Assembly (NCBI GenBank): GCA_002238785.1
Contig: MPNA01000005.1
Span: 91,925 to 155,924 of the forward strand
Length of the DNA stretch: 64,000 bases
Origin: a bacterium OM1 bin76
GTDB lineage: Bacteria > Actinomycetota > Acidimicrobiia > Spongiisociales > ZC4RG35
Reading direction: 5' to 3'
Part shown: piece by piece, positions 49,583 through 58,626 of the stretch
How positions within the stretch are numbered: the first letter of the stretch is position 1
Layout: each line of letters opens with the position of its first letter
The notes under the pieces: generated by a model
Databases searched by the model: none
The model's input: the letters and a program-made list of their open reading frames with translations, nothing else
Told to the model about the DNA's origin: nothing
Translations under genes and position numbers: made by a program

Positions 49583-50448
49583 GTTCCAGCCAGCCTGGAG
49601 GCATCACGCGACGCTTTCTTCCCCACTCCAGGCTCGGCGCCCCTGCCTTGCTGATAGCCGGCTTCCTGGGTCTGGCGGTGGTGATCGTGTTAACGGTCTG
49701 GGGGCAATCGATCGCCGGATTCGATCCGGGCAAGCAAAACCTTACTGACCGTCTCCTTCCGCCCGGAGCGGATGGACACCTGCTGGGCACCGACAAGCTC
49801 GGGAAGGACATCTTCGCCAGAGTGGCGGCCGGTTTTCGATGGTCGATCCCAGTGGCCTTGCTGGCCACCGCTATCTCAGCCAGTATCGGAACCACCATCG
49901 GCGTAATCGCCGGATGGAATGAGGGATGGATCCGGTCTTCATTGTCCCGTTTCATGGAGGTAGCCATCTCTTTTCCCTACCTGGTGCTGGCGGTGGCCAT
50001 CATCGGGGTGGTGGGACGAGGATTCTTTGCCCTGTCGCTGTCACTGGGGTTGGTGGCATGGGTGTCGTTCGCCAGGGTGATCTATGCCGAGACCCGCCGA
50101 GTAAAAGAGCGCGAATATGTGATGGCCGCCCGCCTGATGGGAATGGGCGCCCTCCGGATCATCCTCACCTACATCGGGCGGGGGATTCGCCCCACCCTGG
50201 TGGTCATGTGCGCCTTTATCTTCGCCGATCTGCTGGTGGCGGAGGCAGGCCTTTCCTTCCTGGGCTTGGGCGCCTCCCTTCGCGACCCGACCTGGGGAAA
50301 CATGCTGTCCGATTCCCGAATCAACCTGTTCGAAGCCCCCTGGATGATGTACGGCCCTGCCTCGGCGGTGATTCTCACCGTTCTGACCGCCAACATGATC
50401 GGCGACGGTCTACTGCAGTATTGGGGCCGGGGCACCCACCAACAATGA
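49579..50448 (+). CDS. ABC transporter permease, DppC type
   Basis: The 289-residue protein starts at an ATG overlapping the DppB stop. It has the DppC layout: an N-terminal helix with TVWGQSIAGFDP, HLLGTDKLGKDIFARVAAG, and the EAA loop EYVMAARLMGMGALRIILTYIGR followed by FADLLVAEAGLSFLGLGASLRDPTWGNML. It pairs with the DppB-type permease. Confidence 0.92.
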   Translation: MSSSQPGGITRRFLPHSRLGAPALLIAGFLGLAVVIVLTVWGQSIAGFDPGKQNLTDRLLPPGADGHLLGTDKLGKDIFARVAAGFRWSIPVALLATAISASIGTTIGVIAGWNEGWIRSSLSRFMEVAISFPYLVLAVAIIGVVGRGFFALSLSLGLVAWVSFARVIYAETRRVKEREYVMAARLMGMGALRIILTYIGRGIRPTLVVMCAFIFADLLVAEAGLSFLGLGASLRDPTWGNMLSDSRINLFEAPWMMYGPASAVILTVLTANMIGDGLLQYWGRGTHQQ

Positions 50449-50468
50449 CACGCTAAGAAGGAGAACCA

Positions 50469-50831
50469 ATGAGCCAGACAGCCGAGCAACTCTTTGACCG
50501 CATGCGCTCCGCAGGCCGCAAGGTACTGCCCATGCACCAGTATTTGGCGGAGCACGATTTAGAAGTGCTGGAGGCTTACGACGCATTCCTCCGCAAGACC
50601 ATCTACGAAAAGGATGCCTTGGACGCCAAGACCAAGGAGATGGTGCTGGCTGTGGCTTGCCTGGGCGCCGGGTCACCCCTTCCGGTGGTGGCAGCCCATG
50701 CCCGCAAGGCGATGGCGGCTGGGGCGGACCGCCAGGAAGTCCTTCAGGCCTTGGAGTTGGCGGCGGCGGTGGCCGCCACCCGCACGATGGCCGGTTCTAC
50801 CCTGGCCATGATGGAAGCCGAAAAGGACTGA
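50469..50831 (+). CDS. Carboxymuconolactone decarboxylase/AhpD-like small protein
   Basis: The 120-residue protein has the CMD-family helical pattern (LDAKTKEMVLAVACLGAGSPLPVVAAHARKAMAAGADRQEVLQALELAAAV). The CxxC of AhpD-type peroxidases is absent; only one Cys is near the site. It therefore more probably acts as a lactone decarboxylase-like or structural protein than as a redox enzyme. An AGAAGGAGA sequence precedes the ATG. It is the first enzyme gene after the permeases. Confidence 0.75.
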   Translation: MSQTAEQLFDRMRSAGRKVLPMHQYLAEHDLEVLEAYDAFLRKTIYEKDALDAKTKEMVLAVACLGAGSPLPVVAAHARKAMAAGADRQEVLQALELAAAVAATRTMAGSTLAMMEAEKD

Positions 50832-50845
50832 CGGAGACCCAGACG

Positions 50846-51655
50846 GTGGATTTGATCGGAGCCTCCCAGCCCTTCGGTATCACCCGGCGGTTGTCCTACA
50901 CCATGACCCCCGACAGGTACACGGGAAGGGTGCTGTACGTAACTTTCCGTACCGAGGCCGACCTGTCCCAGTGGATGCCGCCACCCTTGCAACCGGTTGA
51001 CCCTCACCAAGGGTTCATCAAGGTGTACTCTCTGAAACGTCGTCCCGAGCATGGAGCGCCGCTTCCACCCAATTTCAGTCAATACAACGAAGTGTGCGTC
51101 ACCGCCATGGCATCCCTGCCCGGGGAGCCGACCAGACAGTACAACATCTTCATGTGGGTGGATCACGATTGGGCGCTGTACAAGGCGAGAGAAGTGTTCG
51201 GATGGCCGAAGAAACTGGCAGACATCCACCTCACCGCCACCTACCCGGGAAAAGGCGCTTACGACCTGGACCAAGGCGTCAACCGATTCGACGCCGACCT
51301 TTCTCGATGGGGATACCGAGTGATGAGCGTTCGCGCCGAACTGGACTCGGAGGCGCCAAGCCAGCCAACTCCTCCCTTTCACGGCTTTTACACCGCCCGC
51401 CACATCCCCGGTCCCGAAGGGAGCGCCGACATCGCCGAAGTGCTGGTGATCGAAACCCGGGACGGATGGTTTGGAAAGGGCGTATACGGCACTGCATCGG
51501 TGGATCTCTTTGGCGCCCCCGATGAGGAACTGACGGCCCTGGGCCCGGTTGAGGTCACCGGGTGCGTTCTGCGTGAGGTGAGTTGGGTGTTGCCCGGCCG
51601 TCCAGCCCGAAGACAAGGTGACCTTGGCCAATTTGATATCTATGTGGGTGAATGA
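50846..51655 (+). CDS. Acetoacetate decarboxylase-like protein
   Basis: I start at GTG 50846 with GGAG about ten bases upstream; the open frame continues upstream but there overlaps the CMD gene. The 269-residue protein shows the ADC fold with YNEVCVTAM, EVFGWPKKLADIHL (lysine of the Schiff-base site) and an FHGFYTARHIPG stretch. True decarboxylases use this lysine; other members are aldolase/dehydratase-like. It lies between the CMD-like and DapA-like genes in a catabolic run. Confidence 0.75.
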   Translation: MDLIGASQPFGITRRLSYTMTPDRYTGRVLYVTFRTEADLSQWMPPPLQPVDPHQGFIKVYSLKRRPEHGAPLPPNFSQYNEVCVTAMASLPGEPTRQYNIFMWVDHDWALYKAREVFGWPKKLADIHLTATYPGKGAYDLDQGVNRFDADLSRWGYRVMSVRAELDSEAPSQPTPPFHGFYTARHIPGPEGSADIAEVLVIETRDGWFGKGVYGTASVDLFGAPDEELTALGPVEVTGCVLREVSWVLPGRPARRQGDLGQFDIYVGE

Positions 51656-51673
51656 TCCCGGAAAGGAACAACA

Positions 51674-52594
51674 ATGACCACCAATTACCGCGGAGTATTC
51701 CCTGCCATCGTTACCCCTCAGGATGACGACAACCGGATCCTTTGGGACGTGATGGCTGACCTGGCCCGGCGTCAGATAGACGAGGGTGCTGCCGGATTCC
51801 TGGTCAACGGGCACACCGGAGAGCACATGATGCTGTCGGGAGAGGAGCGTCGCACCGCCATCCGGGTGGTCCGGGAAGCTGTGGGACCCAACATCCCAAT
51901 CGTGGCCGGGGTGCATGTCCAAGCTGCCTGGAAGTACGGTTCCCGCGCCGAATCCGCCGCCGAAATGGGCGCCGATTCGATCCTGATCTTCTCCCCCTTT
52001 TCCTTCGCCCGGGGAGCCTTCGCTTATGCTCCCGAGGCCGTGGTCGATTTCTACCGGCGATGCTCGGCCGACTCGGCCTTGCCGACCTTCTTCATGCAAT
52101 ACCGGCCGCAGACCAACCTGATGATGCCCCAGCATGTGCTGGCCGAAGTGGCTTCCCTTCCGGGAGTGATCGGCATCAAGCAGGAGGTGGAAGACGCCAT
52201 CGAGTACGAACGAGACCTGATAACCCTGCGCCAGGCCAACCCCGACCTAGCCATCCTCACCGCCACCGAACGGGGCCTGTTCGGCAACTATCTGCTGGGT
52301 GCGGACGGCTGCACCATCGGGTTGGCTAACTTTGTGGGTCCGGTGAAGCGGTTGCAGGATGCCTGCTGGAGTGGAGACCTCGACTCCGCCCGGGCGGCTG
52401 CCGCTGCCTTGCTGCCGCTGGCCGACGCCATATACCGGCCCCCCAGCTATCGGTGGTCAGCCCGTCTCAAATACGCCATCCATGCCGCCGGGATGATGCC
52501 CACCCCCAACATCCGTTCTCCCTTGTTCGCCGCCCGGGAGGAGGAACGGATGGTGATCGACCAGGTGCTGGCAGAAATGCAGGTGTTGGTATGA
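51674..52594 (+). CDS. DapA/HMG-family lyase (dihydrodipicolinate synthase superfamily)
   Basis: The 306-residue barrel has NGHTGEHMMLSGEERRTAIRVVREAVG, the tyrosine stretch FFMQYRPQTN and the Schiff-base lysine in GVIGIKQEVEDAIEYE. Members include aldolases and hydratases of keto acids. The tyrosine region differs from DapA itself, so it is probably a catabolic pyruvate- or keto-acid lyase. Its stop overlaps the start of the isochorismatase-like gene. Confidence 0.82.
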   Translation: MTTNYRGVFPAIVTPQDDDNRILWDVMADLARRQIDEGAAGFLVNGHTGEHMMLSGEERRTAIRVVREAVGPNIPIVAGVHVQAAWKYGSRAESAAEMGADSILIFSPFSFARGAFAYAPEAVVDFYRRCSADSALPTFFMQYRPQTNLMMPQHVLAEVASLPGVIGIKQEVEDAIEYERDLITLRQANPDLAILTATERGLFGNYLLGADGCTIGLANFVGPVKRLQDACWSGDLDSARAAAAALLPLADAIYRPPSYRWSARLKYAIHAAGMMPTPNIRSPLFAAREEERMVIDQVLAEMQVLV

Positions 52595-53265
52595 AGTGGA
52601 TTGGCAACCGCTACTTCTACGACTCCTGGGAGGAGATGTGTCTACCTGGTCGGGTGGGCCTTTTGATAATCGACCAGCAGAACGACTTCACCCACCCCGA
52701 CGGCTATTACGCGGGGCGAGGATGGGATGTCTCCATGCTGCAAGACATCACCCCCAATCTCAACCGGCTGGCGGCAGCAGCACGGCACGCCGGAATACCG
52801 GTCTACTGGTCTCAGAACATAATCAAGCAGGGATTCGTATCCGATGCTCCGGTCTGGCTGGCCACCCACGCCAATGTCGGGCTCAAGGCCTTGGACCAGA
52901 CCGACTTCTTCACCATGGAAGGAACCTGGGGCGCCGAGATATATGAAGAGTGTGATGTCCAGCCATCAGACATCGTGATTCCCAAACTCAGGTCCACAGT
53001 CTTTCACAACACTGAGCTGGAAGGGCTGATGCGCGCCCATGGCCTGGAGACGGTAGTGGTTACCGGCCAGGTGACGGAAGGGTGTGTAGACAACACCGTC
53101 CGAGGTGCCCGCGACCGTGATTTCTACACGGTTCTGGTCCCCGACGCGGTGGGATCGATCAGTGAAGAACGCCACCAGCGCAGCCTGCTGACCTGGACCG
53201 GAAGGATTCCCACTCCGACCACCGAACAGTTGGGCGCCTATTGGGAAGAGGCCGAATCCCCTTGA
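52591..53265 (+). CDS. Isochorismatase-family amidase/ureidohydrolase
   Basis: The ATG at 52591 overlaps the previous stop (ATGA). The 224-residue protein has the D-K-C triad: LLIIDQQNDFTHPDG, IVIPKLRSTVFHN and VTGQVTEGCVDNTVRGARDRDF. The pattern is close to biuret hydrolase, maleamate amidase and ureidoacrylate hydrolase. In pyridine and pyrimidine breakdown such enzymes act after ring opening. It is coupled to the ABC ATPase gene that follows (TTGA). Confidence 0.85.
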   Translation: MKWIGNRYFYDSWEEMCLPGRVGLLIIDQQNDFTHPDGYYAGRGWDVSMLQDITPNLNRLAAAARHAGIPVYWSQNIIKQGFVSDAPVWLATHANVGLKALDQTDFFTMEGTWGAEIYEECDVQPSDIVIPKLRSTVFHNTELEGLMRAHGLETVVVTGQVTEGCVDNTVRGARDRDFYTVLVPDAVGSISEERHQRSLLTWTGRIPTPTTEQLGAYWEEAESP

Positions 53266-54269
53266 GCAATACTGCCGCGGCCGACCCAGGGACCGAAGCA
53301 GCAGCCCCCCGGCGGGCCGTGGAGGTGGAGGACCTGTGCGTGAGCTTTCCCTCCCCAGAACGTGGGAAGGTAACGGTGGTAAACGAAGTCTCCTTTTCGC
53401 TGGATCGGGGGCGCACCCTGGCGATCGTGGGGGAATCGGGGGCCGGGAAGTCCATGCTGTCGCTGGCACTGCTGGGGCTGACTCCCAAACCCGGATGGGT
53501 GACAGCGTCCCGAGTGGTGGTGGATGGTATCGACGTGACCACCTTGAACGACAAAGGCTGGTCGAAGGTGCGCGGCAAGAATATCTCTATGGTCTTCCAA
53601 GACGCCCTGTCGGGGTTAAATCCGGTACGATCGGTGGGAGCTGTCTTGATGGAAGTGATCCGCCGCCACCAGGGCGTTTCCAAAGCTCAAGCCCGGCAGG
53701 CCGCCACCGAGATGCTCGAATCGGTGGGGATCCCGGATGCCAAGACTCGGCTAACCGTGTATCCCCACCAGTTGTCAGGAGGGCTCCGCCAGCGGGTGAT
53801 GATCGCCCTGGCTTTGGTCAACCGTCCGGCGGTATTGATTGCCGATGAGCCGACCACCGCCTTGGACGCCACCATCCAGGCCCAGATCCTGGAATTGCTG
53901 GCGGAGATGATCACCGATGCTGCCTTGCTTCTGGTTACCCACGACTTGGGGGTGGCAACCTCGATTAGTGACCAGATAGCAGTCATGTATGCCGGTCGTT
54001 TTGTGGAGTTCGGTCCAACCGAAGAAGTCCTCCGCAGACCCCGGCATCCCTACTCGGCGGGCCTTCTGTCAGCTGTGCCGCGGTTCGAACGGGAACGCCG
54101 TCCCCTAGTGGCGATTCCTGGTTCGCCTCCCTCTCCCTCCGAGGTGGGCCAGGGATGCCCGTTCGCCCCTCGCTGCACCCGGGTACAGGACCGGTGCATC
54201 ACCGACCGTCCCCCGCTGGAGGATCTGGAAGGCCACCCGGTGGCGTGCTGGAACCCGGTGCCGGCATGA
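53262..54269 (+). CDS. ABC transporter ATP-binding protein, DppD type
   Basis: I start at TTG 53262, overlapping the previous stop. The 335-residue protein has Walker A GESGAGKSML, signature LSGGLRQRVMIA, Walker B VLIADEPTTALDA and the oligopeptide-type C-terminal region (SEVGQGCPFAPRCTRVQDRC) with its cysteines. It energises the DppB/DppC-type permeases encoded upstream. The next ATPase overlaps it by ATGA. Confidence 0.92.
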   Translation: MSNTAAADPGTEAAAPRRAVEVEDLCVSFPSPERGKVTVVNEVSFSLDRGRTLAIVGESGAGKSMLSLALLGLTPKPGWVTASRVVVDGIDVTTLNDKGWSKVRGKNISMVFQDALSGLNPVRSVGAVLMEVIRRHQGVSKAQARQAATEMLESVGIPDAKTRLTVYPHQLSGGLRQRVMIALALVNRPAVLIADEPTTALDATIQAQILELLAEMITDAALLLVTHDLGVATSISDQIAVMYAGRFVEFGPTEEVLRRPRHPYSAGLLSAVPRFERERRPLVAIPGSPPSPSEVGQGCPFAPRCTRVQDRCITDRPPLEDLEGHPVACWNPVPA

Positions 54270-55246
54270 CCGCTCCCCTGCTCCGGACCGAGGATGTGGT
54301 GGTCCGCTTTCGAGTTGGACGCCGATCACTCACCGCGGTTGACCGGGTGAGCCTTTCCGTTCCCAAGGGAGAGACCGTGGGATTGGTGGGTGAATCGGGG
54401 TCCGGCAAGACCACCTTCGGGCTTGCCGTGATGCGGGCCATCGATCCCAACCATGGGCGGGTGGTATTTGACGGTGTAGACCTCACGGCCCTCGGCGAGC
54501 GCCGGATGCGTCCCTTCCGCCGTCGCATGCAGATGATCTTTCAGGACCCGTTTGCCAGCCTGGATCCGAAGATGAAAGTTGGAAGGATCATCTCCGAGCC
54601 GATGAGAATCCACAGCATTGGCGATCGCCAAGAGATAGCGTCTCGGGTCAGCTCGCTGCTGGAGGCAGTGGGCCTTCCCTCCGACACCGTCCAGCGATAT
54701 CCGACCCAATTCTCTGGAGGTCAGAAACAACGCATCTCCATAGCGCGGGCACTGGCTACCGATCCTGAATTCCTAGTGGCCGACGAGCCGGTGTCCGCTC
54801 TGGACGTCTCCATTCAGGCCCAGGTAATCGCGGTTCTGGACCAGGTAAAGAAGAGATTCGGCTTGACTACCCTGATCATCGCCCACGACCTGGCGCTGGT
54901 GTACCAGGTAACCGACCGGATCGCGGTCATGTACTTGGGTCAGATCGTCGAGGAGGGCCCCACCGCGGACGTGGTATTCGACCCCCGCCACCCCTACACG
55001 GCTTCGTTGCTCTCCGCCTCTCCGGTTCCGGACCCCGAGGTGGAGCGCACCAGGGAGCGGATCGTGTTACGTGGCGACCCGCCTTCACCCATCAGTCCGC
55101 CATCTGCTTGCCGATTTCACACCCGGTGCCCGATCGCCCGACCGGTATGCGCAACCGAGACTCCCGCCCTGGTGTCATGCGGGCCGAATCGTACGGTGGC
55201 CTGCCACTTCCCTGGTGAACTGGGACCCGTATTGGACGGAAGATAA
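54266..55246 (+). CDS. ABC transporter ATP-binding protein, DppF type
   Basis: I start at ATG 54266, overlapping the previous stop. The 326-residue protein has Walker A GESGSGKTTFG, signature FSGGQKQRISIARAL, Walker B FLVADEPVSALDV and the C-terminal CRFHTRCPIARPVC cluster typical of DppF/OppF. It is the second nucleotide-binding subunit of the importer. A MarR-type regulator gene follows 3 bases later. Confidence 0.92.
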   Translation: MTAPLLRTEDVVVRFRVGRRSLTAVDRVSLSVPKGETVGLVGESGSGKTTFGLAVMRAIDPNHGRVVFDGVDLTALGERRMRPFRRRMQMIFQDPFASLDPKMKVGRIISEPMRIHSIGDRQEIASRVSSLLEAVGLPSDTVQRYPTQFSGGQKQRISIARALATDPEFLVADEPVSALDVSIQAQVIAVLDQVKKRFGLTTLIIAHDLALVYQVTDRIAVMYLGQIVEEGPTADVVFDPRHPYTASLLSASPVPDPEVERTRERIVLRGDPPSPISPPSACRFHTRCPIARPVCATETPALVSCGPNRTVACHFPGELGPVLDGR

Positions 55247-55249
55247 GAC

Positions 55250-55747
55250 ATGCCGAACGAACCGCCAGATACCGCCGGAACCAGTCCCAACCGCCAAGGT
55301 TTTGCCGAAGGTCCGCACAATCTGGGAGCGGTCACCTTGCTGGCCCGGCTGGTACAAGAACGGCTGGCGGTTCCTCTGGGGAAGCTAGGACTCACTTTCG
55401 CCGAAGCCATCGCCATGGTGCGCTTGTGGCGTTCTCCCGATGGGAGCCTCCCTCAGTCCGATCTGATCGAGCAACTGGTCCTCAGCAGAGCATCGGGTTC
55501 CCTGGTTCTGAGCGAATTGGAAGAGGCCGGCTTCATTACCCGGTCCATTGATCCCCACGATGCCCGACGCCTCCTGGTGAGCCTCACCCCCCAAGGAGAG
55601 GAGATAGAAAGCAAAGTGCACGACGCATTCGAACAACTGGAGTCCCATCTCTTCTCCCCAATCGGCTCCGACAACTGGGAAACGGTGTACGACTCGCTGA
55701 GATCGGCGGTGCTGACCATGATTGCCGAAAGACAGCAGACCGGATGA
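55250..55747 (+). CDS. MarR-family transcriptional regulator
   Basis: The 165-residue protein has a winged-helix core: FAEAIAMVRLWRSPDGSLPQSDLIEQLVLSRASGSLVLSELEEAGFITRSIDPHDARRLLVSLTPQGEEIESKV, with the MarR-type wing Asp-Arg pair (DARR). Such regulators usually sense an aromatic or small acid ligand. Encoded inside the operon, it probably regulates this pathway. Its stop overlaps the next start (ATGA). Confidence 0.85.
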   Translation: MPNEPPDTAGTSPNRQGFAEGPHNLGAVTLLARLVQERLAVPLGKLGLTFAEAIAMVRLWRSPDGSLPQSDLIEQLVLSRASGSLVLSELEEAGFITRSIDPHDARRLLVSLTPQGEEIESKVHDAFEQLESHLFSPIGSDNWETVYDSLRSAVLTMIAERQQTG

Positions 55748-56559
55748 CGCACCCCGGTCGTCGCCTGGTTGACACCAAGGAGGGATCGGTGCATGTCTGG
55801 ACCAGGGAAGGCACCGGACTACCGCTGTTGTTGCTGCACATGTCGCCGCGTTCAGGGCGCATGTACCTGCCAGCTATGGCCTTGCTGGATCGTCCAGTGG
55901 CGGCGCCGGACCGGCCCGGTTTTGGTTATTCGGATGCTCCGCAGGGAACCCCCACCATCGGCAGGTACGCGGCGGCCACCCTGAAGGTGGTCAATTCGCT
56001 GGGTTGGGACCGGTTCGATGTGATCGGCACCCACACCGGAGCGGTGGAAGCCATTGACCTTGCTCATCTGGCCGGGGAGAGGGTGGCTGGGATCGGTCTG
56101 GTTGCGGTTCCCGCCTACACCCCCGAAGAGGTGGATGAACGGAGAAACCCAGGAAGAGTGGCTGCTCCCCGCCCGACCCCCCAGCATGACGGGTCGCATG
56201 TGCGGGCTATGTGGGAACAAAGGACTGCCATCCGAGACCCTTCGGTGGACCCCGGTTACCTGCAGGAACTCTTCCTTGAGTCCATGCTGTCCGCCCCTGG
56301 CGCCCATCTGGCCTACCGGGCGGTGCTCGCCTATCCCACCTTGCGGCGACTAGTGGATCTCAATCGGCCGGTGGTGGTGTTCGCCCCGTCTGACGACCTG
56401 ACGGTCCAGACCCGCAGAGCAATACCTCACCTTCCCTCCGGCTCGGAGGTAATTGATCTCCAAGAACTTGACTTCGATCTATGGAAGGTGGCCACCACCA
56501 GAATGGTCGGCCTAATCCAAACCCGGTTTCAGGCTGGGCAACTTCCCGAAAACTGTTAG
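55744..56559 (+). CDS. Alpha/beta hydrolase with His in the nucleophile elbow
   Basis: The 271-residue protein has the fold's opening (LLLLHMSPRSGRMYLPAMALL, PDRPGFGYSDAP) and the elbow VIGTHTGAVEAIDLAHL. The usual G-x-S-x-G reads G-T-H-T-G, so a histidine stands where the nucleophilic serine normally is. The gene at 57829 shows the same feature. It may therefore be a cofactor-independent dioxygenase- or lyase-like member or use another nucleophile. Coupled to the MarR gene. Confidence 0.72.
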   Translation: MTHPGRRLVDTKEGSVHVWTREGTGLPLLLLHMSPRSGRMYLPAMALLDRPVAAPDRPGFGYSDAPQGTPTIGRYAAATLKVVNSLGWDRFDVIGTHTGAVEAIDLAHLAGERVAGIGLVAVPAYTPEEVDERRNPGRVAAPRPTPQHDGSHVRAMWEQRTAIRDPSVDPGYLQELFLESMLSAPGAHLAYRAVLAYPTLRRLVDLNRPVVVFAPSDDLTVQTRRAIPHLPSGSEVIDLQELDFDLWKVATTRMVGLIQTRFQAGQLPENC

Positions 56560-56584
56560 GATACCAAACAAAATAAGGAGATAG

Positions 56585-57832
56585 ATGGCCTCCGACATCG
56601 ACTGGAACTACATAAACCTGGTGAAGAAGACTGTGAAGTCCGAAGACTTCTTCGGACGATCCGGCCAATACGACCGCCAGAACCGGTATCCGCACGAAAA
56701 CATCGCCGCCCTTAAAGCTATCGGAATTCCCTCCATGCATGTCTCGAGCCGGTTCGGGGGGCCCGGCCACACTGTTGCCACCCAGACCAAAGCGGTGGAG
56801 GAGATCGCCTACGGAGATCCCTCAACTGCCGCATGCGTCAACATGCACTGGGTGGTTGCCGACATCATCGCCAAGCACGCCCACCGGAACCCGCACATGG
56901 CTGCGTTGCTACGGGACTGCGCCGAAAACCAATCGATGTTCGCCGGGGGTGCTTCGATACCGGCCGACGAGGTTGACGCTTCCAAGGTAGGCGCCCGATT
57001 TCGCCGGGTCGAAGGTGGCTGGAAAGGGTCCGGCCGGGTGGGTTTTGCCACCAATTCCACCGGCGCCACTTATGCCGGCACCGTGGCCGTGATAGTGGAT
57101 GGGGACAACCGGCCCGCGGGGCGGACCATTCTCATTCTCAAACCCCCTCTGAACACCCCGGGGGTGGTGGTGAAAGATGACTGGTCGGCGATGGGTCTGC
57201 GAGCCACGGCCACCAACACCATCGAAATCAAGGATGCCTTTGTCGATGAGCGCTACGCATTCGAGATCGATCTTGACGAGCTCAAGCCGGGTCTCCGAGA
57301 CCAGGATGAATCAGGTTCAGCCGGCTACACCGTCCGGTCGGGGCGTTCCCAGATCTCTAAGGGAGGTATGTGGCTGGGGCATGCCCGCCGCATGCTCAAC
57401 TACATGGAGGACTTCCTTGGCAAGCGCAAAGGCACCACCGGGGTGAATGTGCAGGGGGCCAGTTTGTCATCCCGCTCGGAGATTCCCTGGGCACAATCCA
57501 CCTTCGGTCGTCTCCGTCACTGGGTAGAGAGTGGTGACCTGGTGTTGTACGCCACTATCGAAAAGATCTCCGAGGAGTCCATGGGTCAGGTGGCCCGCGC
57601 CGATCGCATGCTGATCGCCATGTACCACATGCGCCGCATGTGCGAAGAGGTAAACAAGGAGTCCTTTCGCTTGGCAGGCGCCCACGGCTTCGTAACCGCC
57701 CGGCCTTACGAGCGAATGTTTCGTGACATGATGGGCTACATCGCCACCGCCTACAAGGCGCCGGAGATGGAGGAGCATCTGGGCCGAGCAGGCTTGGGAC
57801 ACGTCTTCGCACTCAACGCCTCGGGCGGATGA
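56585..57832 (+). CDS. Acyl-CoA dehydrogenase-fold flavoprotein (possibly a group D monooxygenase)
   Basis: The 415-residue protein follows the acyl-CoA dehydrogenase fold: an N-terminal helical domain, a beta domain (WKGSGRVGFATNSTGATYAGTVAVIV, DDWSAMGLRATATNTIEIKDAFV) and a C-terminal helical bundle (LAGAHGFVTARPYERMFRDMMGYIATAYKAPEMEEHLGR). In operons of ring-breakdown genes such proteins are often two-component flavin monooxygenases of the HpaB/DszC kind. The absence of CoA-ester genes nearby supports that reading. Overlaps the next gene by ATGA. Confidence 0.75.
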   Translation: MASDIDWNYINLVKKTVKSEDFFGRSGQYDRQNRYPHENIAALKAIGIPSMHVSSRFGGPGHTVATQTKAVEEIAYGDPSTAACVNMHWVVADIIAKHAHRNPHMAALLRDCAENQSMFAGGASIPADEVDASKVGARFRRVEGGWKGSGRVGFATNSTGATYAGTVAVIVDGDNRPAGRTILILKPPLNTPGVVVKDDWSAMGLRATATNTIEIKDAFVDERYAFEIDLDELKPGLRDQDESGSAGYTVRSGRSQISKGGMWLGHARRMLNYMEDFLGKRKGTTGVNVQGASLSSRSEIPWAQSTFGRLRHWVESGDLVLYATIEKISEESMGQVARADRMLIAMYHMRRMCEEVNKESFRLAGAHGFVTARPYERMFRDMMGYIATAYKAPEMEEHLGRAGLGHVFALNASGG

Positions 57833-58626
57833 AGCGTCATCTGGTAAAGACTCCGCAAGGACAACTTCACTTTCTCAGCGCCGGGTCCCTGGACACCGAC
57901 CGGGCGGTCCTGTTCTTTCACCAGTCTCCCTCTTCGTCGTGGATGTGGTCCAAAGTGATGGCTGACCTCGCCGAACGAGGATTATCTTCGGTGGCGGGGG
58001 ACCTGTTCAACTACGGTGGGTCTGATCGCCAGCCTGACCTACTTGATCTCCACCACCATGCGGACCTTCTGCTGGGCGCGGCGCGGTCTCTAAGTTCCGC
58101 AAGTCTTACCGCGGTCGGTCACCACACCGGAGCAGTGTTCGCCGCCTCCTGTGCGGCTCGTCACACCTTGGACGGTTTGGTGCTGATGGGATATCCGCTT
58201 TATGGATCCCGGAAGGAAAAGCAGGACAGGTTGGGAGCGAAGATGCACCAAGATAGCTTTGCCCCGGATGGATCCGAACTGGCCGCCCTGTGGGTGCGAC
58301 TGAACCGTTCTCTCGAGGATGAAACTGCATTTTCGGATCGCCATGCCATTCTGGTTGACCGACTGTCGGCAGGTCCCCTGTGGTTCACCGCCTATGCGGC
58401 CCTGCTAGCCACCGATCTGGAAGGTACCTTGCGAGAGGCCTTGGATACGGGAACGCCCATCAAAACCGTGTTCGCCGCCCAAGACGCTCTCTCCCGCTTG
58501 GCGCCGGGAATAACCGCCCTAACCGGACTGACGCCAATCTGGATAGGGGGAGGACCCTGGGTTTCCGTCGAACATCCGCGCCGGGTGGCCGACGTTGTGC
58601 ACTCCGCTTTCAGGGAGTGGGCGTGA
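57829..58626 (+). CDS. Alpha/beta hydrolase with His in the nucleophile elbow (second copy)
   Basis: The 265-residue protein resembles its partner at 55744: VLFFHQSPSSSWMWSKVMADLAERG, LFNYGGSDRQPDLLDLHH and the elbow AVGHHTGAVFAASCAARHTLDG, where G-H-H-T-G replaces G-x-S-x-G. Sharing H-T-G-A in both suggests a conserved subfamily trait rather than decay. A C-terminal His in SVEHPRRVADVV may act as the base. Coupled to the preceding flavoprotein and to the FAD oxidoreductase. Confidence 0.75.
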   Translation: MKRHLVKTPQGQLHFLSAGSLDTDRAVLFFHQSPSSSWMWSKVMADLAERGLSSVAGDLFNYGGSDRQPDLLDLHHHADLLLGAARSLSSASLTAVGHHTGAVFAASCAARHTLDGLVLMGYPLYGSRKEKQDRLGAKMHQDSFAPDGSELAALWVRLNRSLEDETAFSDRHAILVDRLSAGPLWFTAYAALLATDLEGTLREALDTGTPIKTVFAAQDALSRLAPGITALTGLTPIWIGGGPWVSVEHPRRVADVVHSAFREWA

